Assembly (NCBI RefSeq): GCF_000613245.1
Contig: NZ_HG964938.1
Location: 932,198-996,197, forward strand
Direction of reading: 5' to 3'
Length of the DNA stretch: 64,000 nt
From: Mycobacterium asiaticum DSM 44297
GTDB taxonomy: Bacteria > Actinomycetota > Actinomycetes > Mycobacteriales > Mycobacteriaceae
The position numbers were made by a program, and so were the translations under genes. The notes below the pieces were generated by a model that saw only the letters and a list, made by a program, of their open reading frames with translations, made no database searches and was not told where the DNA came from. Every line of letters begins with the position of its first letter. Within the stretch, counting starts at the first letter, position 1. This document shows positions 32,937-42,592 of this stretch, piece by piece.

Positions 32937-35900
32937 ATGACCGGTGTGAGTACGCTTCCATCGGTGGAACTGGGGGTTTTGGGACCTCTCCAAGTCTGGC
33001 GGCGCGGAGCGCCCGTCACGATCCCGGGCGCCAAGCCGCGCGCCATCCTCACGTTGCTCGGGTTGCACGAAGGATCGGTGGTATCGGCCGACACGCTGAT
33101 CGAACTGTTGTGGGGTGACAACCCGCCGCGCACCGCCGCCAAGGCCCTGCAGACGCACATCTCGTCGCTGCGCCGGACACTCGGCGACGGAGTTGTGGTG
33201 ACCGCGGGTGCGGGCTGGACGTTGAATGGGGCCGAAGTCGACGCTTCGCGTTTCCGGACGGCGGCCAAGATGGGACGCGAGGCCGCAACGGCCGGCGACA
33301 CCAGCCAGGCGGTGGCCCGCTTCGAGGAAGCGTTGCGGCTGTGGCGCGGGATCCCGGAATTGCCCGAAGGACGGCGCGGGTTGTCCGAGAAAACCCGCTG
33401 GATCGAAGGCTATGCCGCACTGGTCGAGGACCGTGCGGATGCGGTACTGGCTACGGGCCGTGCCGCCGAGGTCATCGGTGATCTCGAGGCCGCCGTGGCC
33501 GATGCGCCGCTGCGTGAAAGGCGCTGGGGCCAACTGATGCTGGCCCTCTACCGGTCCGGCAGGCAGGGCGAGGCGCTCGGCGCCTTCCAGCGGGCCCGGT
33601 CGCTTTTGGCCGACGAGCTCGGGATGGATCCGGGACCGGAGCTGCGCCGGCTGGAGGCAGCGATCGTCGCCCAGGACCCCTCGTTGGATCATGTTGCCGA
33701 GCAACAACTCTCGTCGGTCACCCGCGCGGTGACGTTCCTGCTGACCGACATCGAAGGATCAACCGCCGCCTGGGAGGCCGACGCCGAAGCGATGGCGGTG
33801 GCGCTCGCGCGGCACGACGAGCTGGTCCTGCAGGTGGTCACCTCGCGCGGGGGACGGTTGGTCAAGACCCGCGGCGAAGGTGATGCGACGTTCTCGGTGT
33901 TCGACCGGCCATCCGCGGCAGCGGCCGCGGCCATCGATTTACAAGAAGCGATCGGTCACGAGCCTTGGGCGTTGCCCGCACCTATGCGGATCCGCGTCGC
34001 TTTGCATACCGGCGAGGTCGAGCTGCGCGACGGTGACTATTTCGGTCGCGCGGTGAACCGCGCCGCCAGGCTGCGGTCGCTGGCCGAGGGTGGTCAGATC
34101 CTGTGCTCGGGAGCGACCGCCGGACTGGTCATCGACACACTGCCGGACGATGTCGAGCTCGCCGATCTGGGCATGCGTCAGTTGCGCAACCTAGCGCGTC
34201 CCGAGCATGTCTTCGAGCTGCGTCTGGGCGCCGCTGCCGATCTCGCGGGGCCGCAGGCAACCGATGCGCCGTTGCAGCGCCCCGACCTTCCTGCGGTACT
34301 GCTAGGTCGCGGGCCGTTCGTCGGGCGCGGCGCTGAACTGGAGAAGCTGCTGTCGACATGGCAGACCGCATCGGGCGGCGGAGCGTGCGCCGTCCTGATC
34401 GCGGGCGAGCCGGGCGTCGGTAAGACGCGCCTGGCGGGCGAGTGGTCGCAGCGGGCCTACGGCCAGGGAGCGGTGGTGCTGTACGGGCGTTGCGACGAGG
34501 ACCTGGGCGCTCCCTACCAGCCGTTCGCGGAGGGCCTACGCTCGCTCGTGCCGTCTCTTGGCGCCAAGCGCCTGCGGGAGTTGCGCGGCGTCGAGGCGCT
34601 ACTTGCGCTGGTGCCCGGTTTGAGCGACGTCGTACCCGATCTCGCCAACCCGCCCCGTTTCGACCCGGACACCGAACGCTACGCACTCTTCGACGCCGTC
34701 GTCGCCCTGCTGGAAATAGCCTCCCGGACCGCGCCGGTGGTCCTGGTTCTCGACGACCTGCACTGGGCGGCCAAGTCGACGCTGCTGTTGCTGCGGCATG
34801 TGCTGCGCTTCGGCGAGCGCGCCCGCCTGCAGGTCATCGGCACCTACCGCAGCACCGACCTGGACCGTTCCCACCCGTTGGCAGCGATGCTCGCCGACCT
34901 GCACCGCGACGGCAGTGCCCACCGCCTCAGCCTCAGCGGGCTCGACGAGCACGACGTGACCGCATACGTGGCCGAAGCCGGGTACGACGACGAGGAACTC
35001 GCCCGCGCACTGGCGTCGGTGACGGGTGGCAACCCCTTTTTCCTGATCGAGGCCCTGCGCCACGTTGACGAGAGTGGCGGCGTGTGGGATCAGACGACGC
35101 TGCCCCAAGGGGTCCGCGAGGCGGTCAGCCGCAGACTTTCGCGGCTGCCCGCCGCAACCAACAAAGCTCTTGCCGCGGCCGCCGTCGTCGGCAGCCGATT
35201 CGCCGTTGACCTGGTCGAGCAGGTGGTTGGCAGCGACCTGGTCGATGCGTTCGATGAAGCGTGCCAGGCCGGCATCCTGGTCGAGGAACCCGGTGGTCAC
35301 TATCGCTTCAACCACGCCCTGGTCCGCCAGTCGCTGCTGGCCGAACTCGCCTCGGTCCGGCGGATGCGGCTGCACCAGCGCATTGCCACCACCTTGGAAA
35401 CCCGGCCCGGCGCCGGTGATGAGCTGCTGGCGGAGCTGGCTCATCACTACTTCGAATGCGCATGGGCGGGCAACGCCGTCAAAGCCGTCGAGTACTGCCG
35501 GCGCGCCGCGGACCAGGCGATGGCCCGCCTCGCCTACGAAGGCGCTGCCGACCTCTACGATCACGCGCTGCACGCGCTGGAGGAGCTGGACGACGAACTG
35601 CCGGACCGCGATGAGCAGGCCGCCGAGCTGCTGGTGGCCCGCTGTGAAGCGCTATTGGCCGCCGGTGACATGGTTTTGGCAGCGGATGCGATCGCGCAAT
35701 TACAGGGCGTGACAAAGGATTCGGTCCGGTTGGCGGCGTGGGCGACGTGTTTCGACGGCCAGCTGTCGATGCTCATCCATCCCGAACGACTGGACGATAC
35801 CGAAGTCGCATTGGCTTCGGCTGCGCGTCAACTGGCCGAGTTGGACGATGCCGCAGGGGAAGCCAAGGCGCACACCGTGCGGGCCGGCTGTCTGGCTCGC

Positions 35901-38900
35901 CTCGGCCGGTTCGCCGGCTGCGAAATCGCGCTGGACGACGCCCTGACCGCGGCACGACGCGCACACGACCACCGCCGGGTCAACGCCGTGCTGGCCGGTG
36001 CGCCAGTTGCCGCCCTATGGGGCCCGAATCCCGTTCCGCGGGCCGGCGGCCGGTGCCTCGATGTCGTGCGACTGCTTCGGATCACGACCGACTCGCCTGC
36101 CGTCGAGGCCACCTCGACCCGTTGCCAGGCAGTGTTGGAAGCATTCCGTGGCCGCGCGGGCGCGGCCCGCCGAATGATGGACTCGGCCCGGCGCACCGTC
36201 ACCGAACTCGGTCTACGCCACGCGCTGCTGGAGGTCGAACAGTTTGCCGGGATCGTCGAACTCATCGCCGACGACCCGGTTGCGGCAGAGCCGCATTTGC
36301 GTCATGCCTACAACGGGTTTCGTCGGATGGGCCTTGACGCCGACACCGCCGAGACGGCCGCGATGCTGGGACGCGCATGCCTTGCTCTGAATCGGGATTC
36401 CGATGCTTTCGAATTATGCGCCCAGAGCGAGCGTCTCGCCGGCCACGCGTTGAAGGCGTCGATCGCGTGGCGTACTCTGCGCGCCCAATTGCTTTCGCAC
36501 GCCGGGGATTACGTGCAAGCGCGGCGCATCGCTCAGGATGCCGTTGCCCTCGCCGGACGCACCGACGCTCTCATCGATCACGGTGATGCTTTCCTGACGC
36601 TGGCGATGGTGTGCGCCGCCGCCGGTGACGCGGCCGGTGCGCGGGCCGCCGCGCAGCAGGCGGTCGGCTTGTATGACCGCAAAGGTGCCGTGGCACTGGC
36701 CGAGAAGGCCAGGGCGGTGCTGGGCGTTGCGGTGCCATCTGCCACCGCGGCCCTACCAAAGTCGCCGGCCGTCGATTCGGACAACGAGTGCGTACGGGCT
36801 ATCGGACGGCTCATTGCCGCGCTGAACAGCGAGGCGTGGGGTGAAGTCGAGCAAGTGATGGCCAGCGACATCGAAATCGAAAGTCGCCGTCGGATAGTCG
36901 GTTTCTCGCGCGACGATCGGTCCGCACGTAGCTGGGCAGAAGAGCTGAGGCGTCTTCCGCGTGAGGTGGGCAGCACTCATTACCGCTACGAGGTCCTCGC
37001 CGTGCGGGGTGAGCGATTTGCCCTCGTCCATGTCGAAGTGGGAACTGCCGATGTTGGCCCTGGTGCGCCCCGAGACGAGATGCTGCATGTGGTGAGCCTC
37101 GACGGGGAAGGGTGTCTTGCCCGGTCCGTCTGGTTCGACGTGGACGACATGGAAGCCGCGATCGCCGAACTCGATGCGGTGGACGTGCAGCCTCAAAGGC
37201 AGGCGTCTGCGCTGGAAAACTCGGCCAGCCGAACTGGAGATCGGCTGCGAGCGCTTTTTTCGGCCCGTGATTGGGCCGGCACGGCGGCGATGGTGGCGGA
37301 GGAATTCTGGTCCGAGGACCGTCGGCCGGTGGTGAATGCCGGCCGACGCCAGGGCAGGAACGCCGCGCTCGAGGAGTTGGCGGCACTGGTCGATATCGGG
37401 GTTGAAAGCGTGACCGCGGAGGTCATCGCCACCCGCGGCGAGCGCCTGGTCCTTTGCCGTACCCAAACCTGGGGCCGCGACCAACGACCCGAGGCGTTCC
37501 ACACCGATGTGTTCGACGTCACCGAGGTCGATGTCGACGGGCGGATCACTGCTCGAGTTGTGTTCGACATCAAGGACTTTGCCGCGGCGGTCACCGAGCT
37601 GGACGCGCGTTACCTCGCGGGTGAAGCGGCCGCGCACAAGCACATCTGGTCGGTTATAACCGATGGCTATGCCCGTCTGAATCGCCGTGAACTGCCCGAA
37701 GCGTCGCCAGGTTTGGTCAGTATCGATCATCGCCGCACGGCCCGGTACGCACCTGGGGAGCTGATCGCATACGTGCGCGCCGGCTGGGAGCTCGACCAAC
37801 GGATTACCACCTACGTCGAGGTCGTGCATCGGCTGACTGACACGGGGGCCCTCGTCACCCATGCCGCGCTCGGCAGCTCGCGCGAAGGCTTCGACGCCGA
37901 ATGGCGCGGTGTCAATCTGCTGATGGTCGAAGGTGATCTGGTCAGTCGCTCCGAGGTTTTCGACGAGGCGGATCTGGAAACCGCGCTGGCCCGTTTCGCC
38001 GAACTCCAGCCTGAGGTACGACGGTTGCAGAATGCGGCCAGCCGGATGGGAGAACGCTTACTGGCGCACCTCGCGGCCGGTGAGTGGGACACCCTCGCCG
38101 GCTTGTTCGCCACCGATTTCTGCAACGACGATCGCCGGCCGGTAGTCAGCGAGGTCCGAATCGGTCGGGACGAGCAGATCGCGAATTTGCGTGCGGTAGC
38201 CGAACTCTGGCCCGCGAATGTAGCTGCGAGCGCTCTGGCGGTGCGCGGCGAGCGATTGGTCCTAGAACGGCTCTGTTTCTCCAGTCGTGACGACGGATCA
38301 ACGGCCTTTTCCACAGAAGTACTCGGAATCCTGGAACTCAACACCGACGAACGGATCGCCGCATGTGTTTTCTTCGAGGCGAACGACTTCCGAGCGGCCC
38401 TGGCCGAACTTGATGCGCGCTTCGTGTCCGGCGAGGCAGCGCCCTACGCAAATACCTGGAAAACGATCACCGGCGCATACGCGGCCGTCGATGAGCGCAA
38501 GCTTCCCGCGCTGACCGCCGACTGCGTGACCATCGATCACCGCCGAGCGGCCGCATTCGCGCCGGGCCAGATGTTGGCATACATCCGGGCGGGGAAGGAG
38601 CTAGCGCACGTCCAGCTCTTCGTGGAGGCCGTTCACCGGTTGGGTAAGCAGGGCGCCGTCGTCACTTTCGCTGCCCTTGGCACCTCCGATCACGGCTTTG
38701 AGGCCGAGTGGCGTGAGGTCACCCTTTCAACGGTTAGCGGCGATTTGATCAATCGCTGCGAGCTGTTCGATCACGCCGACCTTGACAACGCGCTCACACG
38801 ATTCAAGGAATTGCAGCGGCAGCCGCGGCGAGTGCACAACGTCGCGAGCCAGGCCTGTGCGCGGTTCGGGGCAGCCTTTACGGCCCGCGATTGGGACGCG

Positions 38901-41228
38901 ATCGCGGATGCGTTGGCCAACAATGTGATCACCGATGACCGCCGTCGCGTCGTTAGTGCAGGACGCCGGCGCGGCCGCGACTCGGTAATCGCTGATCTGC
39001 GTGCGATTGCGGGGCTGGGAGCGACCAGCATCGAATCGAACGCCTTGGCGGTTCGCGGGGATCGTCTGGTGCTGAACAAAACTCGGTTCTCGGGCGGCGA
39101 CACGAGGTCCGAGCGATTCGATGCCGAGGCGCTCGTGTTGGTCGAAACCGACTGCGACGGCCGGATGACGGCCCACATCGCCTTCGACATCGACGACGTG
39201 GACGCAGCCTTCGCCGAACTCGACGCGCGGTATCTGGCCGGCGAGGCAGCGGCACACGCGCAGGCGTGGACAGCGATCTTGAGTGCCCTGGCGGGTGTCA
39301 ACCGACACGAACTCGTTGGAACTACACCGGACTGGGTGAATATTGACCACCGGCGGGGTACGGCCTTCCCGCCGGGTGAGGTGATCGCCTACATCCAAGC
39401 CTCCTGGGAACTCACCCCGAACCGAAGGGTCTACTTCGAAACAGTAGATCAACTCAGCGACCTCGGAGCCGTCGTCACCTGGGTGGCCGACGGAACGTCC
39501 GGACAGGGCTTCGACGCCGAATGGCGCGGAGTCGACATCATCACCGTCGAGGGCGACCTGGTCACCCGGTTCGAGATGTTCGACGAGTCAGACCGGGACG
39601 CGGCGCTGGCCCAATTTGATGAATTGCAGCGGCAGACGCGGCGATTGGAGAATGCGGCAAGCCGGGCCGATGAGCGGGGCTATGCGTGTTTTGCGGCGCG
39701 CGACTGGGCGGGATTCAGCGCGGTCCTGGCTGACGAATACTACAGCGACGACCGCCGACCCATTGTGAACGCCGGGACCCGGCAGGGGCGCGACATCGCG
39801 ATCGAAAACCTAAGGGCAAGTGCAGAACTCGGAATCACGTTCACCAAGCCATCTCCGCTTGCAACTCGCGGCGAGCGCTTGGTCCTTAGTCGGTCCCAAT
39901 GGCGTTGGGCCGATCAAGTCGAGGAATTCCATACCGACGCACTGTGCGTCGTCGAAATCAACGAGGACGCGCGCATCATTTCGCGGGTTTGGTTTGACGG
40001 TGACGACATCGATGCCGCGCGGGCGGAACTCGACGCGCGCTACCTTGCCGGCGAAGCGGCGCCGCATGCGCGCACCTGGTCGACCATCGCAAGAGCTTGC
40101 GCCACTCTGAGCCGAAGCGAGCTGTTCCCGACGACGCCAGACTGGGTCAATATCGACCACCGGCGAGGCATCGCGTTTGCGGGCGGTGACTTGTCCAACG
40201 GCGCCTTCTGCATCGAGACAGTGCATCGGCTCACCGATCTCGGAGCAGTCATCACCTGGTACGGCCATGGGAAGTCACAGGACGGTGCGGAGGTCGAGTT
40301 TCGCGGAATCAATCTGATCGCCGTCGAGGGCGACCTCATCAGCCGTTGCGAGATCTTCGACGAAGCGGACGTCGACCTCGCGATCGGGCGGTTCGAGGAA
40401 CAGGCGCGACAGACGCCTCGGCTGCAAAACTTGGCGAGCTCGATGACCGAGCGCTTCTGGGCTCATGTCGCCGCACACGACTGGGTAGCGTTGGGTACCT
40501 CAGTGACCGACGACATCTGCTCCGACGATCGACGGCGGATCGTCAACGCCGGTGTCCGTCACGGTAAAGATGCCGAAATCGCCGATATGCAGGCGATAGT
40601 GGCCACCGGAACCAAGAAGGCAGCGGTGACGGTCGTCGCGACACGCGCACAGCGTCTGGCGCTGTGCCATTTCGTCCTGACAGGACGAGACCCGCGGCCA
40701 GAGGCATTCCACAGCGAGATGCTGGGCATTGCCGAGGTCGACGCCGAGGGCCGGCTCGCGAAACGCTTCCTGTTCGACGTCGATGACATCGACCGCGCGA
40801 TCGCAGAACTCGACGCCCGGTACCTTGCGGGCGAAGCGGCCGAGTACGCGCACACCTGGTCGCTCGTTATGAGTGGGTACGCCGCGCTCAATCGGCACGA
40901 ACTCCCCGAGACGACAGCAGACTGGGCGGATGTCGACCATCGACCGCTGGTTGCGGTGCAAAAGGGTGACCTTGGCCGGTCGCTGCGCGCCGTCTGGGAC
41001 CTCGTGCCGCAGGCGACAATCCGCGTCGAGGCGGTGCATCGACTGAGCGCCTCGGGAGCGGTGGTCACCCACGTGGTTCATGCGACATCGCGAGACGGTC
41101 TGGACGCCGAGTGGCGGGAAGTGGCACTGCTGAAGTTCGACGACAACAAGATCAGCCGATGCGAAGTCTTCGACGAGGCGGACGTCGGTCGCGCGCTCAC
41201 GCGCTTCGACGAACTGATGCAGCCCTAG
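32937..41228 (+). CDS. Giant multidomain regulator: BTAD winged helix, class III cyclase, STAND ATPase, helical repeats and eleven NTF2-like modules
   Basis: 2763 residues from ATG 32937. Order of domains: OmpR-like winged helix (about 8-95) plus BTAD helical domain (to about 255), as in SARP regulators. A class III nucleotide cyclase (about 262-425) has metal Asp271, base-selecting Lys310 and Asp367, and transition-state Asn374 and Arg378; at the second metal position there is Glu314, with Asp316 two residues on. A STAND/MalT-type ATPase has Walker A GEPGVGKT at 490-497 and Walker B VLVLDD ending at 606-607. TPR-like helices run to about 1275, then eleven NTF2/SnoaL-like modules to the end. 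Typical mycobacterial cyclase-ATPase regulators end in a LuxR helix-turn-helix; none is seen here. The ligand, promoter targets and product are unknown. It may be a one-component sensor that makes or binds cAMP. The last bases overlap convergent lpqF by 4 bp. Confidence 0.88.
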   Translation: MTGVSTLPSVELGVLGPLQVWRRGAPVTIPGAKPRAILTLLGLHEGSVVSADTLIELLWGDNPPRTAAKALQTHISSLRRTLGDGVVVTAGAGWTLNGAEVDASRFRTAAKMGREAATAGDTSQAVARFEEALRLWRGIPELPEGRRGLSEKTRWIEGYAALVEDRADAVLATGRAAEVIGDLEAAVADAPLRERRWGQLMLALYRSGRQGEALGAFQRARSLLADELGMDPGPELRRLEAAIVAQDPSLDHVAEQQLSSVTRAVTFLLTDIEGSTAAWEADAEAMAVALARHDELVLQVVTSRGGRLVKTRGEGDATFSVFDRPSAAAAAAIDLQEAIGHEPWALPAPMRIRVALHTGEVELRDGDYFGRAVNRAARLRSLAEGGQILCSGATAGLVIDTLPDDVELADLGMRQLRNLARPEHVFELRLGAAADLAGPQATDAPLQRPDLPAVLLGRGPFVGRGAELEKLLSTWQTASGGGACAVLIAGEPGVGKTRLAGEWSQRAYGQGAVVLYGRCDEDLGAPYQPFAEGLRSLVPSLGAKRLRELRGVEALLALVPGLSDVVPDLANPPRFDPDTERYALFDAVVALLEIASRTAPVVLVLDDLHWAAKSTLLLLRHVLRFGERARLQVIGTYRSTDLDRSHPLAAMLADLHRDGSAHRLSLSGLDEHDVTAYVAEAGYDDEELARALASVTGGNPFFLIEALRHVDESGGVWDQTTLPQGVREAVSRRLSRLPAATNKALAAAAVVGSRFAVDLVEQVVGSDLVDAFDEACQAGILVEEPGGHYRFNHALVRQSLLAELASVRRMRLHQRIATTLETRPGAGDELLAELAHHYFECAWAGNAVKAVEYCRRAADQAMARLAYEGAADLYDHALHALEELDDELPDRDEQAAELLVARCEALLAAGDMVLAADAIAQLQGVTKDSVRLAAWATCFDGQLSMLIHPERLDDTEVALASAARQLAELDDAAGEAKAHTVRAGCLARLGRFAGCEIALDDALTAARRAHDHRRVNAVLAGAPVAALWGPNPVPRAGGRCLDVVRLLRITTDSPAVEATSTRCQAVLEAFRGRAGAARRMMDSARRTVTELGLRHALLEVEQFAGIVELIADDPVAAEPHLRHAYNGFRRMGLDADTAETAAMLGRACLALNRDSDAFELCAQSERLAGHALKASIAWRTLRAQLLSHAGDYVQARRIAQDAVALAGRTDALIDHGDAFLTLAMVCAAAGDAAGARAAAQQAVGLYDRKGAVALAEKARAVLGVAVPSATAALPKSPAVDSDNECVRAIGRLIAALNSEAWGEVEQVMASDIEIESRRRIVGFSRDDRSARSWAEELRRLPREVGSTHYRYEVLAVRGERFALVHVEVGTADVGPGAPRDEMLHVVSLDGEGCLARSVWFDVDDMEAAIAELDAVDVQPQRQASALENSASRTGDRLRALFSARDWAGTAAMVAEEFWSEDRRPVVNAGRRQGRNAALEELAALVDIGVESVTAEVIATRGERLVLCRTQTWGRDQRPEAFHTDVFDVTEVDVDGRITARVVFDIKDFAAAVTELDARYLAGEAAAHKHIWSVITDGYARLNRRELPEASPGLVSIDHRRTARYAPGELIAYVRAGWELDQRITTYVEVVHRLTDTGALVTHAALGSSREGFDAEWRGVNLLMVEGDLVSRSEVFDEADLETALARFAELQPEVRRLQNAASRMGERLLAHLAAGEWDTLAGLFATDFCNDDRRPVVSEVRIGRDEQIANLRAVAELWPANVAASALAVRGERLVLERLCFSSRDDGSTAFSTEVLGILELNTDERIAACVFFEANDFRAALAELDARFVSGEAAPYANTWKTITGAYAAVDERKLPALTADCVTIDHRRAAAFAPGQMLAYIRAGKELAHVQLFVEAVHRLGKQGAVVTFAALGTSDHGFEAEWREVTLSTVSGDLINRCELFDHADLDNALTRFKELQRQPRRVHNVASQACARFGAAFTARDWDAIADALANNVITDDRRRVVSAGRRRGRDSVIADLRAIAGLGATSIESNALAVRGDRLVLNKTRFSGGDTRSERFDAEALVLVETDCDGRMTAHIAFDIDDVDAAFAELDARYLAGEAAAHAQAWTAILSALAGVNRHELVGTTPDWVNIDHRRGTAFPPGEVIAYIQASWELTPNRRVYFETVDQLSDLGAVVTWVADGTSGQGFDAEWRGVDIITVEGDLVTRFEMFDESDRDAALAQFDELQRQTRRLENAASRADERGYACFAARDWAGFSAVLADEYYSDDRRPIVNAGTRQGRDIAIENLRASAELGITFTKPSPLATRGERLVLSRSQWRWADQVEEFHTDALCVVEINEDARIISRVWFDGDDIDAARAELDARYLAGEAAPHARTWSTIARACATLSRSELFPTTPDWVNIDHRRGIAFAGGDLSNGAFCIETVHRLTDLGAVITWYGHGKSQDGAEVEFRGINLIAVEGDLISRCEIFDEADVDLAIGRFEEQARQTPRLQNLASSMTERFWAHVAAHDWVALGTSVTDDICSDDRRRIVNAGVRHGKDAEIADMQAIVATGTKKAAVTVVATRAQRLALCHFVLTGRDPRPEAFHSEMLGIAEVDAEGRLAKRFLFDVDDIDRAIAELDARYLAGEAAEYAHTWSLVMSGYAALNRHELPETTADWADVDHRPLVAVQKGDLGRSLRAVWDLVPQATIRVEAVHRLSASGAVVTHVVHATSRDGLDAEWREVALLKFDDNKISRCEVFDEADVGRALTRFDELMQP
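37212..41225 (+). repeat. Five tandem ~810-bp coding repeats (NTF2-like pairs) in the giant gene
   Basis: Five units start at residues 1426, 1697, 1966, 2237 and 2496 of the giant protein (nt 37212, 38025, 38832, 39645, 40422). Each opens with a variant of LxNxASR, carries DDRRPVV, then the boundary box ELDARYLAGEAA, then IDHRR and GFDAEWRGV, and ends FDELQRQ-RR. The boundary box falls at residues 1554, 1824, 2094, 2364 and 2624, exactly 270 apart except the last (260). Each unit holds two related NTF2-like halves (DDRR in the first matches IDHRR in the second). A single further half-module precedes the array (about residues 1282-1422). Confidence 0.85.
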
Positions 41229-42592
41229 CGCGGAGCCACCATCGCGAAGGCCTGCTTCGCGACCTTCAACATCCAGCTGGTCACCGTCGGCCCGTGATCA
41301 CGCGGCCAGTTCAGCTGGAAGCTGACCACGTACGGCTGTCCGGTCTTGTCGACCGCGTACCAGCTGAATGTCAAATCCCCCGGTAGGCCACCGGCTTTCG
41401 CGCCGATATACGGCCACACTTGACGGTCCAGCTGAATCCCGGATACGGCCGAGAGGATTTGGCGGACCGGCGCAGCCCGGCCGACGGCGTCGGCCTGCAG
41501 CGCCACATGCACTCGGCAGATATCCTGCGCATTTCCATACCATTCCGCGCCGTAGTTGGACGCGGGAGTGTGCGCCCGGGTCGGATCAGGTTGATACGGA
41601 GTGGAATTCGCCTGCTCCAGCAGCGCCGCTCGCTCTTGTTGCGTGGCGTGCTTCCAACGCTCCCGCAGATCGGGCTGGCCCCAACCGACCGAAAACAGCT
41701 CGTACATGGTCGGGAACGGTGTCATGCTGGCCGGGTCATGGTGGCCGGCGGTGGCCAGAGCCTCTTCGATGGCCCGGGTCCCCAGCTTGCCGATCAGCAG
41801 GTCGGTGGCCATGTTGTCGCTGGTGGCAATCATCTTCTCGGCCGCGGTACGAATCGAAACCTGTTCGCCGGGGGCGAGTTCCAGGCCCGACGAGCCGACC
41901 GCTTTGCTCTTCTCGGTGACCGTCAGCTGGTCGTCCCAGGACACCGTCCCACGCTGAATCGCACCCGCCAGGGCGTGCAGCACGTAAAGCTTGAAAATGG
42001 AAGCCAGCGGTAAAGATACGTCGGCATTGGCGCCGGCTACCGGATCACACTTGCCGTTGTCGACCTTGGCGACCTGATACGAGTAGCGGGCGCCGGTGGT
42101 GTTCAGCACCGCCTCGATGTCGTGCCACGAGTTGATCGGGGGCGGCGGCTGGGTCTCCAGTTCGAACCGGTCCACCTCACCCAGGTCATTGGTGTGGATG
42201 CGGATGTCCTGGCGCGCGCCGTAGGAGGAGACAAGCTGCAATGTCGCGACGTTGGCGCCGACGTAGATCCCACTCAACCTGAACGGGCGATCCCACCACA
42301 GCGTCTCCATGGTGGCTTCGACCGATTCCACCTGATCCGCCGCTGCCAGGGTGCGTACGCCCACCGGCCCGATCGGCCAATCGGAATTCAGCATGTCCAT
42401 GGTCTGCTGAGCCCGCAGACCCGGCGGTGTGGTGGTGTCGATCCGCTGCCCGGCATTGGCCGCATTGGCCGATGGGGTTGGCGAGGACGAGCAACTCGAA
42501 GTAAGCGTGACGACCAGCGCGGCGGCGGCGCTCAGGGCCACCACACGGCGCCGCGCCGCACGCCGGCTATTGCGCCGAAGTGTTCCCAGCAA
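41225..42592 (-). CDS. lpqF: Lipoprotein with class A beta-lactamase-like domain, LpqF
   Basis: About 455 residues from TTG 42592, which lies inside the end of mhuD. This start places a basic n-region (RRNSRRAARRR) and hydrophobic core before the lipobox TSSC, and gives the length of M. tuberculosis LpqF (452). The open frame extends to 42661, but that part is mhuD sequence in another frame. The C-terminal half is a beta-lactamase fold with all three active-site motifs: SxxK (SIFK), SDN (TSDNMA) and a KTG-like KAGG. It may be a peptidase or esterase rather than a lactamase; no substrate is known. It is the second gene of the mhuD operon and converges with the giant gene. Confidence 0.87.
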   Translation of the reverse strand: MLGTLRRNSRRAARRRVVALSAAAALVVTLTSSCSSSPTPSANAANAGQRIDTTTPPGLRAQQTMDMLNSDWPIGPVGVRTLAAADQVESVEATMETLWWDRPFRLSGIYVGANVATLQLVSSYGARQDIRIHTNDLGEVDRFELETQPPPPINSWHDIEAVLNTTGARYSYQVAKVDNGKCDPVAGANADVSLPLASIFKLYVLHALAGAIQRGTVSWDDQLTVTEKSKAVGSSGLELAPGEQVSIRTAAEKMIATSDNMATDLLIGKLGTRAIEEALATAGHHDPASMTPFPTMYELFSVGWGQPDLRERWKHATQQERAALLEQANSTPYQPDPTRAHTPASNYGAEWYGNAQDICRVHVALQADAVGRAAPVRQILSAVSGIQLDRQVWPYIGAKAGGLPGDLTFSWYAVDKTGQPYVVSFQLNWPRDHGPTVTSWMLKVAKQAFAMVAPR

